Under the pieces are notes generated by a model, which searched no databases, was not told the DNA's origin, and was given only the letters and a program-made list of their open reading frames with translations. Positions 54,162 through 63,876 of a DNA stretch of 64,000 nucleotides are shown here, one piece after another. Position numbers and translations under genes: made by a program. Source of the stretch: Bacteroides cutis (GTDB taxonomy: Bacteria > Bacteroidota > Bacteroidia > Bacteroidales > Bacteroidaceae); NCBI RefSeq assembly GCF_900241005.1, contig NZ_OEST01000008.1, positions 1-64,000 on the forward strand, read 5' to 3'. The stretch's first letter is position 1; each line of letters begins with the position of its first letter.

Positions 54162-55334
54162 ATGGAAGCATTTATATTCGATACAACAGAAAAGGTATTG
54201 CTCGCACTAACGGGTATCCTTTTTTTTGTTCAGCTCCTCTATTATTTTTGTCTTTATAACCGTATTTATCTGCACAACCGTGCCGTGAAACGGAACAATG
54301 TGCATTTCTCACAAGACCCCCCCCCCGTTTCAGTCATTATTTGCGCACGTGAGGAGTCCGAAAACCTGCGTCGTAACCTGATTGCCGTATTGGAGCAGGA
54401 TTATCCACAATTCGAGGTCATTGTCATTAATGATGGCGATACAGACGAAAGCGAAGACTACCTCACAATATTGGAAGAGAAATATCCACACTTGTATCAC
54501 AGTTTTGTTCCTGATTCCTCCCGGTATATCAGCCGTAAAAAACTCGCTATCACACTGGGTGTCAAAGCCAGTAAATATGACTGGTTGGTGTTCACTGAAG
54601 CCAATTGTATGCCCCAAAGCAATCAATGGCTACGGTTGATGGCACGCAATTTCACCTCACGTACACAGGTCGTTTTGGGATATAGCGGTTACGACCGCAG
54701 CAAGGGATGGCTACACAAACGGGTAGCGTTCGATAATCTGTTCACTTCCATGCGTTACCTCGGTTTTGCCCTTGCCGGTAATCCTTATATGGGTATAGGA
54801 CGTAACCTTGCCTATCGTAAAGAACTGTTTTATCAACAGAAAGGTTTTTCTGCCCACCTCAACCTGCAAAGGGGCGACGATGATTTGTTTATCAACCACA
54901 TCGCTACCCCCGAAAACACACGGGTTGAAACTGATGTGAACGCCATTATGCGTACGCAGCCCGTACTCCGTGCCAAAGACTGGAGGGAGGAAAAGATCAG
55001 TTATACCTCCACCGCACGGTTGTATCATGGTGCACAACGCTGGTTGGCAGGTTTTGAAACTTTCAGTCGCCTGATATTCTATGGTTGCTGGGTAGCCGCA
55101 CTCGTCATCGGAATACTGCACTTTCATTGGTTTGTAGCGGGTGTTGCCTTTCTTCTGTGGTTACTTCGTTTCACTACCCAAGCCATCATTATCAATAAAA
55201 CGGCTAAAGAACTGGATGATAAACGCCGCTATTGCTTCACACTTCCTGTATTCGATCTCCTTCAACCTATGCAGTCCCTTCGCTGGAAACTGTATTGCCT
55301 GTTCAGAAAGAAGAGTGATTTCCTGAGAAAATAA
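54162..55334 (+). CDS. membrane-anchored family 2 glycosyltransferase
   Basis: 390 residues. One N-terminal helix (about 12-32) anchors the protein; VSVIICAREESENLRRNL, VIVINDGDTDESEDYL and WLVFTEANCMP (the DxD region reads TEAN) form the GT2 domain, and two helices lie near 305-345. GDDDLFINHIA is the catalytic-base region. This layout, an anchored GT2 outside a polysaccharide locus, is common in Bacteroidetes. Substrate unknown. It ends at a repeat array before a convergent gene. Confidence 0.82.
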   Translation: MEAFIFDTTEKVLLALTGILFFVQLLYYFCLYNRIYLHNRAVKRNNVHFSQDPPPVSVIICAREESENLRRNLIAVLEQDYPQFEVIVINDGDTDESEDYLTILEEKYPHLYHSFVPDSSRYISRKKLAITLGVKASKYDWLVFTEANCMPQSNQWLRLMARNFTSRTQVVLGYSGYDRSKGWLHKRVAFDNLFTSMRYLGFALAGNPYMGIGRNLAYRKELFYQQKGFSAHLNLQRGDDDLFINHIATPENTRVETDVNAIMRTQPVLRAKDWREEKISYTSTARLYHGAQRWLAGFETFSRLIFYGCWVAALVIGILHFHWFVAGVAFLLWLLRFTTQAIIINKTAKELDDKRRYCFTLPVFDLLQPMQSLRWKLYCLFRKKSDFLRK

Positions 55335-55345
55335 GAGTAAATTCC

Positions 55346-55474
55346 GTTTCCATCAATAGGGAACGCTTGTTCCCATAAAGAGAAACGCTCGTTCCCTCAA
55401 AGAGAAACTGTAGTTCCCATTAAGGGGAACGCTCGTTTCCACGAGAGGAAACTGTAGTTTCCGTTAGGAGAAAC
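55346..55474. repeat. tandem array with 22-bp period, palindromic units
   Basis: Units begin at 55359, 55381, 55403, 55425, 55447 and 55469. Each has a G/A-GGAAC or AGAAAC arm, a 4-nt loop (GCTT, GCTC, TGTA, GCTC, TGTA) and a complementary GTTCCC or GTTTCC arm, then a 6-nt spacer. Period is exactly 22. Arms co-vary (GGGAAC/GTTCCC, GGAAAC/GTTTCC) and loops alternate between two types. The array fills the gap between two convergent genes. Confidence 0.85.
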
Positions 55475-56727
55475 TATTCATACCTCATGGAGTTGGCGGG
55501 ATGTATGCGTGTGATAAGATAAGAAGGTCCCAGCAACATAAAAACGGAAGCAAGCAACGTACCCACATTCAGCAATAGGAATAGCCAGATGTTGAAAGAT
55601 ACCGGAACAGTATCCATATAATATGTCTCAGGATCGAGACGGAACAAGCTGAAACTTTTCTGGAGAAAATAGAAAGACAGTCCTATAACATTTCCCCACA
55701 ACATACCCCTTCCGATGAGGAAGACAGCAAACCAAAGGAAGAGTTTACGAATGGTGAAATTATTGGCACCCAATGACTTCAAGACCCCTATCATGGAAGT
55801 ACGTTCGATGATGATAATCAAAAGACCGGACACCATGGTAAAACCCGCCACACCAATCATCAAGATAAGGATCACCCAAATATTGACGTCCAGAATATCC
55901 AGCCAGGCAAATATCTGAGGATTGAGTTGCTCTATGTTGCGAACGGCATACTCTGCTCCATTGCGGTCAGGACGTTCGTTCACATCATCCGCTATCTCGT
56001 AGGTAGCGGCATTCAGTTCATCATAATCGTCAAGTTGCAACTCGATACCACTGACCTGATCTGGTTCCCACTTGTTAAGACGGTTTACAAGACAAAGGTC
56101 TGTAAGCAAAAAGAGGTTATCATATTCAGAAAAGTTCGTTTGATAAATACCAACAATCTTCAGACGGCGTGCACGCACATCATCTTGGATATAATAAGTG
56201 TCTATCTTGTCGCCCAGTTTCAACTTCATCTTATCGGCAATTGCCCTGGAGATTACAACACGATTGGTAGAAGCGGAGTCACTGAATTGCGGAAACTCTC
56301 CTTCCAATAAATGGCGACGGAAGAATGAAGTATCATACTCCGGGCCGATACCTTTCAATACCATGCCCTGAAAAGCATCGAAAGTCTTTATCATACCCGG
56401 TTTAGTGGAATAACGCTGAACATGCTTCACGCCAGGATAATCGGCAAGAGCAGCAAACATGCTGTCTTCCACGGCAATAGGGCGGGTTTCGTAAGAACGG
56501 GCGGCATCAGAGTTGGTGAGTTGGATGTGTGCGCCGAAACCTACGATTTTATCTCTTACCTCACTCTTGAAACCGATAATTACCGATACGGCAATAATCA
56601 TCACCGCCAATCCGATAGCTACACCGATAGTGGCGATGAGTACGGCAGGACGGGATACTTGTTTTCCGACATCACTGTCGTGGTAAAGGCGGCGGGCAAG
56701 GAAGAGGGAGAGACTCATTTTCTTCAT
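55474..56727 (-). CDS. LolC/LolE-like ABC-transporter permease (FtsX family)
   Basis: 417 residues with one N-terminal helix (about 28-52), a periplasmic domain (52-275) and three C-terminal helices (about 280-400), the standard LolC/E topology. RRLYHDSDVGKQVSRPAVLI precedes the first helix and IIERTSMIGVLKSLGANN is the coupling-helix region. Such permeases extract lipoproteins for outer-membrane delivery; other FtsX-family roles are possible. The cognate ATPase is not adjacent. The start overlaps the upstream aminotransferase stop as ATGA. Confidence 0.85.
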   Translation of the reverse strand: MKKMSLSLFLARRLYHDSDVGKQVSRPAVLIATIGVAIGLAVMIIAVSVIIGFKSEVRDKIVGFGAHIQLTNSDAARSYETRPIAVEDSMFAALADYPGVKHVQRYSTKPGMIKTFDAFQGMVLKGIGPEYDTSFFRRHLLEGEFPQFSDSASTNRVVISRAIADKMKLKLGDKIDTYYIQDDVRARRLKIVGIYQTNFSEYDNLFLLTDLCLVNRLNKWEPDQVSGIELQLDDYDELNAATYEIADDVNERPDRNGAEYAVRNIEQLNPQIFAWLDILDVNIWVILILMIGVAGFTMVSGLLIIIIERTSMIGVLKSLGANNFTIRKLFLWFAVFLIGRGMLWGNVIGLSFYFLQKSFSLFRLDPETYYMDTVPVSFNIWLFLLLNVGTLLASVFMLLGPSYLITRIHPANSMRYE

Positions 56728-57923
56728 TCCGTCCGTCCCGGATACGCTTCCAATGCTTTTTGCAACACAAACAGCGCGCGGGTCAAGTCTTCCTTTTTCA
56801 GCACATATGCAATGCGAACTTCATTACGTCCGGAACCGGGAGTGGTATAGAAACCTGAAGCGGGAGCCATAAAGACAGTTTGTCCTTCGTATTCAAAATC
56901 GGAAAGACACCAAGCACAGAACTTATCCGAATCGTCGACAGGTAGTTTCGCTACAGTATAGAAAGCCCCCATCGGAATGGGAGAATAGACTCCCGGGATA
57001 CGGTTCAGTCCATCAATCAGACATTTACGACGTTCTACATATTCATCATAGGTGTCACGCAAATACTCTTCACCAGCGTCAAGAGAAGCTTCAGCGGCAA
57101 TCTGTCCAATCAACGGAGGACTGAGGCGTGCCTGGCAGAACTTCATAACCGCATCACGTATCTCTTTGTTTTTGGTTATCAAAGCACCGATACGGATGCC
57201 GCATTCGGAGTAGCGCTTGGATACAGAATCAATCAACACAACATTCTGCTCGATACCTTCGAGGTGACAAGCAGAAATATAAGGAGAACCTGTATAAATA
57301 AACTCACGATACACTTCGTCGGAGAAGAGAAAAAGGTCGTACTTCTTTACGAGGTCACGTATCTGGTTCATTTCACGGCGGGTATACAGATAACCTGTAG
57401 GATTGTTGGGATTACAAATCAGGATGGCACGGGTACGCTCATTGATCAGTTCTTCAAATTTCTCTACTTTAGGAAGCGAAAAACCTTCTTCGATAGTAGT
57501 GGCAATCGTACGGATTTTGGCTCCCGCTGAAATGGCAAATGCCATGTAATTGGCATACGCAGGTTCGGGAACAATAATCTCATCACCCGGATTCAGGCAA
57601 GCCATAAAAGAAAACAGTACGGCTTCCGACCCACCGGAAGTGATGATAATGTCATCAGCAGTGAGCTTGATATTGTACTTGTCATAATACCCTACCAACT
57701 TTTCGCGATAACTACGGTAACCGGCACTGGGACTATACTCCAACACTTTACGGTCAATGTTGCGAATTGCATCAATGGCGACTTGCGGTGTAGGTAAGTC
57801 TGGCTGTCCGATGTTAAGATGAAATACATGCGTACCCCGCTGTTTGGCTGCATCTGCCAGCGGAGCCAGCTTTCTGATAGGAGATGCGGGCATTTCTGTT
57901 CCGCGAATGGATATTGTCGGCAT
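56724..57923 (-). CDS. class I PLP-dependent aminotransferase
   Basis: 399 residues. Fold-type I landmarks: HLNIGQPDLPTP, then EYSPSAGYRSYRE, then ICNPNNPTGYLYTR, then the PLP lysine in IDSVSKRYSECGIRIG near residue 233 and the substrate arginine in EVRIAYV near the C-terminus. It resembles aspartate/aromatic aminotransferases, but the exact amino acid cannot be read from sequence alone. It is co-transcribed with the LolC/E-like gene, a pairing without an obvious shared function. Confidence 0.9.
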   Translation of the reverse strand: MPTISIRGTEMPASPIRKLAPLADAAKQRGTHVFHLNIGQPDLPTPQVAIDAIRNIDRKVLEYSPSAGYRSYREKLVGYYDKYNIKLTADDIIITSGGSEAVLFSFMACLNPGDEIIVPEPAYANYMAFAISAGAKIRTIATTIEEGFSLPKVEKFEELINERTRAILICNPNNPTGYLYTRREMNQIRDLVKKYDLFLFSDEVYREFIYTGSPYISACHLEGIEQNVVLIDSVSKRYSECGIRIGALITKNKEIRDAVMKFCQARLSPPLIGQIAAEASLDAGEEYLRDTYDEYVERRKCLIDGLNRIPGVYSPIPMGAFYTVAKLPVDDSDKFCAWCLSDFEYEGQTVFMAPASGFYTTPGSGRNEVRIAYVLKKEDLTRALFVLQKALEAYPGRTE

Positions 57924-57976
57924 GAGATTATTTACGATTTACGATTGATATTACTATCAGTTTATTATTAAAGTTG

Positions 57977-57984
57977 CAAATGTA
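57977..57984 (-). promoter_or_regulatory. -7 box for the aminotransferase unit
   Basis: TACATTTG on the minus strand, about 54 nt before the ATG; CAAA blocks are present upstream but at 16 nt spacing. Confidence 0.4.
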
Positions 57985-58077
57985 GTGATTTATTTGAAAC
58001 CAAAGGGAAGCAAAGACATAAAAACTTTAAAAACCTTATCTATATTAAAAACACTATGCTATTTAAAAAGAAACTTG

Positions 58078-58085
58078 TACCTTTG
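58078..58085 (+). promoter_or_regulatory. -7 box for the isomerase-like gene
   Basis: TACCTTTG with TATG at the -33 distance, 64 nt before the ATG. The two start codons of this divergent pair are each preceded by related AATCGTAA motifs in inverted orientation. Confidence 0.5.
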
Positions 58086-58148
58086 AAAAACAAGCGAGCG
58101 AAGTGGCTTCAATCGTAATTTGTAAATTGTTAAATCGTAAATAGTACC

Positions 58149-59384
58149 ATGGTCATAAACCTAATAACTTTTGCTTCACTACTACATAAACAAGCATCTG
58201 TTCGCAGTTCCCATGAAGTGATATTGACTGAATTGGAAAAATATTTCACAGTCAATTTTGTAGATTATCAAGATATCAGTAAACTAACTCCCAGTGATTT
58301 CAGCATTTTGTTCATTGCTACCGGCGGTGTAGAACGGTTGGTTATCCAACACTTTGAGTCTCTGCCTCGCCCCACCATCATATTGGCCGATGGCATGCAA
58401 AACTCACTTGCTGCAGCTCTTGAAATATCATCCTGGCTGCGTGGACGAGGTATGAGAAGTGAAATTCTGCACGGTGAGTTATCCGAAATCATCAAGCGTA
58501 TATTTGTTCTTCACAGTAACTTCAAGGCTCAACGCAGTCTTTTCGGCGTACGTATCGGGGTGATAGGTACTCCCTCGAACTGGCTCATTGCAAGCAATGT
58601 TGACTATTTGCTCGCTAAACGACGCTGGGGAGTGGAATATACCGACATCGCATTGGAACGTGTCTATGAGTACTTTGAACAAATTACGGATGATGAAGTA
58701 GGTGAAGCCTGCGCCCATCTTGCAGGAAAAGCCTTGGCATGCCGTGAGGCTACTCCGGAGGATATGATAAAAGCGATGCGGCTTTATCGTGCCCTCAAAA
58801 GAATAGTAGAAGAAGAAAAACTGAGTGCGATTACTTTAAGTTGTTTCCGTCTGATAGGCCAAACGGGTACAACAGGATGTCTGGCGCTTGCATTGCTGAA
58901 TGATGAAGGTATCATTGCCGGATGCGAGGGCGACCTCCAGTCTATCTTCACCATGTTGGCAACCAAGGTACTGACCGGAAAGTCCACTTTCATGGCAAAC
59001 CCCTCCATGATTAATGCCCGTACCAACGAAATCATATTGGCGCATTGTACCATCGGTATCAAACAAACCGAACAGTTTATTATCCGTAATCATTTTGAAA
59101 CGGAAAGCGGCATCGGCATTCAAGGTATCTTGCCCACCGGAGATGTTACCATCGTAAAATGTGGCGGAGAATGTCTGGATGAATATTACCTGACTTCGGG
59201 TACGTTGACTGAAAACACCAATTATATCAACATGTGCCGTACTCAGGTACGCATAAAATTAAGTAGTCCGGCCGACTATTTCCTGAAAAGTCCGTTAGGA
59301 AATCATCACATCCTATTACATGGTAACTATGTGCAGATGCTGGATGAATTCTTACAGTCGAACAGCTGCAAAAGAATAGAATAA
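58149..59384 (+). CDS. fucose/arabinose isomerase-superfamily-like protein
   Basis: 411 residues. The N-terminal part (ILFIATGGVERLVIQHF, IGVIGTPSNWLIASN) has a Rossmann-like pattern. The centre has AITLSCFRLIGQTGTTGCLA, ALLNDEGIIAGCEGDLQSIF and FMANPSMINARTNEIILAHC, typical of L-fucose isomerase-like proteins. The family interconverts aldoses and ketoses with a divalent metal, but this short form lacks an assigned substrate. It is a single gene facing the convergent sensor kinase, with only 10 nt between them. Confidence 0.75.
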   Translation: MVINLITFASLLHKQASVRSSHEVILTELEKYFTVNFVDYQDISKLTPSDFSILFIATGGVERLVIQHFESLPRPTIILADGMQNSLAAALEISSWLRGRGMRSEILHGELSEIIKRIFVLHSNFKAQRSLFGVRIGVIGTPSNWLIASNVDYLLAKRRWGVEYTDIALERVYEYFEQITDDEVGEACAHLAGKALACREATPEDMIKAMRLYRALKRIVEEEKLSAITLSCFRLIGQTGTTGCLALALLNDEGIIAGCEGDLQSIFTMLATKVLTGKSTFMANPSMINARTNEIILAHCTIGIKQTEQFIIRNHFETESGIGIQGILPTGDVTIVKCGGECLDEYYLTSGTLTENTNYINMCRTQVRIKLSSPADYFLKSPLGNHHILLHGNYVQMLDEFLQSNSCKRIE

Positions 59385-59394
59385 GCATTGAATA

Positions 59395-62001
59395 CTATTC
59401 GTTCGTATCGGGAACGCGTACTTCAAAGCGCGTTCCTTCACCCAATCGAGAAGTCACCTTTATAGTACCCCTCAGACGTTCTACAATTGTCTGGCAGATA
59501 CTTAATCCCAAACCTGCACCCTGCGTAAAACTGTCCGCTTTATAGAAGCGCTCGAAAATACGTTGCTGGTCTTGCTCCGAAATACCTGCTCCGGTATCTT
59601 GTACAAAGATCGTAGTGTAACCGGGATCATGTATCTCGTAACCGAAAGTGATATTCCCCTTCACCGTGAACTTCTTGGCATTGTTTATCAGATTATTCAC
59701 GACTTGCTTCAAACGTACGGAATCGGTTATCACGTATTTACCGGAATCTTCGGGAATTTCCATACACAACTCCACTCCTTGTGGCATACTCAAGCGTTGA
59801 GAATCATATACTTGCTGCATGATATATGTCAAGTTAAAGGAGGAGAACTGGAAGTCCATCGTACCGGACTCAATACGTGAAAGATCCAAAATATCATTGA
59901 TCAATGCCAGCAACAAGGTACAGTTGGTATTAATGGTCTCTACAAATTGCTGTACCTCTTCGGGTGAGAAAGCATCAATATCTTTCAACAAATCAGAGAA
60001 ACCGACAATCGCGTTCAGCGGTGTACGGATTTCATGGCTCATATTGGCAAGAAATGCAGACTTCAGCTTATCTGCCTGGAGTGCGCGGTCTCGGGCGGCT
60101 ATCAAGGCTTCTTCCGTATCCTTATAACGCTGGATACTTTGGCACACACCCAAAACCATATAAGGAGTATCGGAGGTCATACCGTCATAGGCAGTACTAC
60201 GGAACTCCCACCACTCATAGCCCCCATCCACATTTTGTAAACGGAAGTTCATACGGGAATTCAACTCATATCCGGCAATGATGGCATCGAAACGTTTACG
60301 GATGTTTATCAAATCATCGGGATGGATCAGGTCATCCAACTCTTCCCTGGAAACATAATCTTCCGTCGCACCCGAATAGTTAAACCGTTGCAGCAGTCCG
60401 CCAGGGAAATGGAAACAATTCATACGCATGTTATACTGCCACGGATAGATGGAACTTTCCTCAACGGCCATATTGAAGAAACGCCTCTGCATTTCTTCAT
60501 CAGAAATATTGCGGCAGACAATCGCCATACCCGTCAACTTATCATTGGCAAAGATGGGTACCACTTCACCGGATATGGGGAAATAGGTTCTATTTACATT
60601 TTCCTGCATAAAAGTCTTTTCCGGAATAGACATCGGTTTCTTATCGGTACGAACCTGTTTCAGCAAATCATGCAGAATATTCTCTCCATCCCTGTATATC
60701 CTGAAAATGGAACCGGCTATTTGACCTTCATAATGACGCGCCGAATGCGTCTCGGGTGAAAGTCCCAGCATCACCATCAAAGCACGGTTTACGAAATGGA
60801 TACGCAGGTCGGTGTCGTACGTAATCAATCCGTCACGGATGGAGCAGAAGATATTATCAAATTCATCCCTTTGTTCCACCAAACGATGCTGTATCAACAG
60901 CCGCGTCTGTGCATGTATACGCCGGCGTGATTCCCGGCGATTGGCACGGATCAGCCAAAGTACCAGTAGGACCAACGCCCCTACAATCAATGAATATAAA
61001 ATAATAAAAAGCGCACGGTAACGTTCCATCAGTGGAATATTCAAGATAATGCCTTTTTTCTCTGCGATATCAGGGTCTACATTAAAAAAATCCAACTGTT
61101 TATAGTCATACAATAATTTTCCCTTCTGATCGCTCACACCGAAAGAAGCCGGAGATTTTCCCCTCAATATTTGCGCAGCCTGTACACCTGCGGCATACGC
61201 GTCTTCGGAGGGTTTAACATCGTAGACACATAAAACTCCATTCGTCATGGCCAGGTTTTGGCTGGCAAAGACGGGAGCTTTCAGTTTTAAAGAAAGGAAA
61301 GGTATCCATTTAGGAGAAATGACAAAATGTTTATAAGCATTATAGTCATAGCAGATGGAAGTAATAATGGAATTCAACGATTTAACCTGTACATTCAGTA
61401 TCTTCAAACTATGCTCGGGATACTTGGATCTTAAACGTTCCCAAGACTCTTCCACAGCTTTTACACCTTTAAGACTCAAGAAGCTGCTGTCTGACAAACA
61501 AACTATTTCTTTACGATTACCAAACAAACGTATACCTTCTTCCATCAGTACATCAAAATCAGTTTCCGACGTATAACCGGAGACATTAGGCATTCTCTCC
61601 AACAATTCCTTATCAGGAAACTTAATACCGGAAACCACTACAGGTAACTGATAGGGTAAAGAATCGCCACAATGCATCAAAGTGAAGAAAGCCTCATCAC
61701 CGGAAGTCACAATCAAATCGGTTTTTCGTTGACGAGCGCGCTCACAAATACGCCGCATGATGACACACTCGGAAGAAAAAGTCCAAAAGTCGGCATTCAA
61801 ATATTCCGTAAAAATATTTGCATTCACTCCTCCTTTCTCCAATCCATTACGTAATCCCTCTATCAAAAGTCCATGCCACGGAGAATGACTGGTATATGAT
61901 TGTATGAATAATACATTGTATGATTTTTCATTCGCTGAAAGTGTACCTGATGTCAAGCACAAAAGAACAAACGAGTATATTACGAACAGGTGTTTCCTCA
62001 T
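59395..62001 (-). CDS. membrane sensor histidine kinase with ABC-substrate-binding-like sensor and PAS domains
   Basis: 868 residues. A signal peptide leads to a periplasmic domain (about 28-320) resembling ABC sugar-binding proteins (YNVLFIQSYTSHSPWHGLLI, DLIVTSGDEAF, PVVVSGIKFPD). A membrane helix follows (about 332-353), then two PAS-like regions (about 375-640). FLANMSHEIRTPLNAIVGFS near residue 655 holds the phosphorylated His; NNLINNAKKF, VQDTGAGIS and GAGLGLSI form the ATPase. There is no receiver or DNA-binding output, so a separate response regulator is needed; none is nearby. It probably senses an extracytoplasmic small molecule, maybe a sugar. Confidence 0.92.
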   Translation of the reverse strand: MRKHLFVIYSFVLLCLTSGTLSANEKSYNVLFIQSYTSHSPWHGLLIEGLRNGLEKGGVNANIFTEYLNADFWTFSSECVIMRRICERARQRKTDLIVTSGDEAFFTLMHCGDSLPYQLPVVVSGIKFPDKELLERMPNVSGYTSETDFDVLMEEGIRLFGNRKEIVCLSDSSFLSLKGVKAVEESWERLRSKYPEHSLKILNVQVKSLNSIITSICYDYNAYKHFVISPKWIPFLSLKLKAPVFASQNLAMTNGVLCVYDVKPSEDAYAAGVQAAQILRGKSPASFGVSDQKGKLLYDYKQLDFFNVDPDIAEKKGIILNIPLMERYRALFIILYSLIVGALVLLVLWLIRANRRESRRRIHAQTRLLIQHRLVEQRDEFDNIFCSIRDGLITYDTDLRIHFVNRALMVMLGLSPETHSARHYEGQIAGSIFRIYRDGENILHDLLKQVRTDKKPMSIPEKTFMQENVNRTYFPISGEVVPIFANDKLTGMAIVCRNISDEEMQRRFFNMAVEESSIYPWQYNMRMNCFHFPGGLLQRFNYSGATEDYVSREELDDLIHPDDLINIRKRFDAIIAGYELNSRMNFRLQNVDGGYEWWEFRSTAYDGMTSDTPYMVLGVCQSIQRYKDTEEALIAARDRALQADKLKSAFLANMSHEIRTPLNAIVGFSDLLKDIDAFSPEEVQQFVETINTNCTLLLALINDILDLSRIESGTMDFQFSSFNLTYIMQQVYDSQRLSMPQGVELCMEIPEDSGKYVITDSVRLKQVVNNLINNAKKFTVKGNITFGYEIHDPGYTTIFVQDTGAGISEQDQQRIFERFYKADSFTQGAGLGLSICQTIVERLRGTIKVTSRLGEGTRFEVRVPDTNE

Positions 62002-62044
62002 ATTTTTATTTTGGATTGTCGCGCAAATATTTCTTTAAATAACG

Positions 62045-62052
62045 CAAATATA
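62045..62052 (-). promoter_or_regulatory. -7 box for the sensor kinase
   Basis: TATATTTG on the minus strand, 43 nt before the start. The -33 box is unclear. Confidence 0.45.
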
Positions 62053-62190
62053 CAAGTTATATTGGGAAAATGCACCAATTCTGCAAAAAATATTTAATTA
62101 CCATAAAAAGCTTGTCCAATAGAGTTTTTAGCCTCTCTCTTCTTGACATTTTTGGTATGGATAAGCATTAAAAAAACGGATTATCAGGGT

Positions 62191-62272
62191 AAAAAAACAA
62201 AAAAATGCGGTTTCTGCCTTATAATACGTTTCATTATCGAAACAACCCGTATTATCCTGCAAAAACCGCATT
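62191..62272 (-). terminator. long hairpin terminator after the sulfatase
   Basis: AATGCGGTTT at 62204-62213 pairs with the 3' block ending AACCGCATT (62272). Inside, ATAATACG/CGTATTAT (62221-62228 with 62248-62255) and GTTTC/GAAAC extend the stem. On the minus strand the hairpin is followed by TTTTTTTGTTTTTTT, a strong U-tract. Confidence 0.85.
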
Positions 62273-62282
62273 AAGAAAATAA

Positions 62283-63836
62283 TTAATATCGTGTCACTTT
62301 ATTCGTCGTAGACTTCAAATATTCAAAACGATTGATCATTTCGCCCATCAGCTTCGGATATTTATAAGCTACATTTTCTTGTTGCCCGATATCCTTCTTC
62401 AAATTATACAACTTATATCCATAGCCAAGGCCGATATATTCTCCATCTTCTTTACTATAAGGATTGTAGTAAGGAGGGATCAAAGCCCAGTCTCCTTGGC
62501 GGAATGCATAATTGAACATGCCTTCGATAACCAGCTCTTTGCGTCCCTGCTTACTTTTTCCCAAGAAAGCATCCATCGTATTCTCGCTGTCCAACTTTTC
62601 AGGATAAGTCTGTCCCAGTAAAGACGCGAAAGAAGCAAGCATATCCATCTGGCATACAAAAACATCGGATACTTGAGGTTTCACCGCTGCAGGCCAACGA
62701 AGCATGAAAGGAATACGTGTACCACCGTCAAACATGCTCGTTTTCCCTCCACGAAGAGGACCTGCTATCTTATGATCACCCACCAACTTCACTGCATCAT
62801 CCTTATATCCGTCATCAAGTACCGGCCCATTATCACTGGTAAATATGACTATTGTATTTTCAGCCAGTCCCTGTTTGTCCAATTCCTTCAAAAACTCGGA
62901 TACACACCAATCTGCTTCCAAAATAACGTCTCCACGCGGTCCCATCCCCGACTTACCGGCAAAACGTTCGTTCGGCACACGGGGTACGTGCGGCTGGTGC
63001 AATCCGTAATACAAGAAGAAAGGAGCATCTTTATGATCATCCACAAATTGCTTTGCCTTATTCAAGAACAATTCGGCCATTTCTTCATCTTTCCATTGCG
63101 CAGCCTTACCTCCTTTTTGAAAACCGATACGCGGCACACCGTTTACGATGGAACCGGCATGTCCCACACTCGGGTGCATCCGTAATAATTCAGGATTGTC
63201 TTTACCGGTAGGTTCTCCCGGAAAGTTTTTACGATAATCTACATACAGCGGATCACCGGGATCCAAACCAACAACACGCCCATTCTCCAAAAACACACAT
63301 GGAACACGGTCATTAGTAGCCGCTTGAATAAATGAATAGTCATACCCTATCTCGGCAGCTCCGGGACAAACATCTTTATTCCAATCCACTTTACCGTCGC
63401 CCAGACCTATATGCCATTTTCCTACAGAACCGGTAGCATATCCGGCTTGTTTCATCAACTTGGGCAAAGTTATTTTCTTCGTATCGATAATCAAGGCAGC
63501 ATTACCAGGAAGAATTTTCGCATCTACATTAGTCCAGGGATAAAGCCCTGTCATCACCGAATAGCGACTGGGGGTAGAAGTAGCCGCCGTACAGAAACCT
63601 TGTGTGAAACGGATACCTTCATTGGCTATACGATCCATACCCGGTGTAGAGATACGATGGGCGCCGTAACAACTCAAGTCACCGTATCCCAGATCGTCCG
63701 CCACAATCAGAATGATATTCGGCCGTGCCTGCCTGTCAGCTGCTTTTTTCTCCGGTTGCAACTGTCCGGCCAGCATAGTAGCAGGTAATGAAGAAAGACC
63801 TGCCAACGCACAAAATGCAAAATTAAAATCTCTCAT
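62283..63836 (-). CDS. sulfatase, S-type (serine-activated), secreted
   Basis: 517 residues with an N-terminal signal peptide (cleavage near LAGQ). RPNIILIVADDLGYGDLSCYG carries the calcium-binding Asp pair (D47, D48). STPSRYSVMTG follows the (C/S)xPSR rule with Ser87 as the residue oxidised to formylglycine by an anSME-type radical SAM enzyme. VGKWHIGLGD and SDNGPVLDDG are further active-site blocks. It removes sulfate esters from glycans in the periplasm. The preceding partial gene is 40 nt upstream on the same strand, and a sensor kinase lies just beyond. The glycan is not identifiable. Confidence 0.92.
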   Translation of the reverse strand: MRDFNFAFCALAGLSSLPATMLAGQLQPEKKAADRQARPNIILIVADDLGYGDLSCYGAHRISTPGMDRIANEGIRFTQGFCTAATSTPSRYSVMTGLYPWTNVDAKILPGNAALIIDTKKITLPKLMKQAGYATGSVGKWHIGLGDGKVDWNKDVCPGAAEIGYDYSFIQAATNDRVPCVFLENGRVVGLDPGDPLYVDYRKNFPGEPTGKDNPELLRMHPSVGHAGSIVNGVPRIGFQKGGKAAQWKDEEMAELFLNKAKQFVDDHKDAPFFLYYGLHQPHVPRVPNERFAGKSGMGPRGDVILEADWCVSEFLKELDKQGLAENTIVIFTSDNGPVLDDGYKDDAVKLVGDHKIAGPLRGGKTSMFDGGTRIPFMLRWPAAVKPQVSDVFVCQMDMLASFASLLGQTYPEKLDSENTMDAFLGKSKQGRKELVIEGMFNYAFRQGDWALIPPYYNPYSKEDGEYIGLGYGYKLYNLKKDIGQQENVAYKYPKLMGEMINRFEYLKSTTNKVTRY

Positions 63837-63876
63837 ATTTTATTTATTTAAAGTTAGACATAAGATTGCCTGTCCA

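Noticed and set aside
55346..55474. CRISPR array
   Set aside because: Period of 22 bp with repeat and spacer not separable, loops of only 4 nt alternating between two types, and no cas genes.
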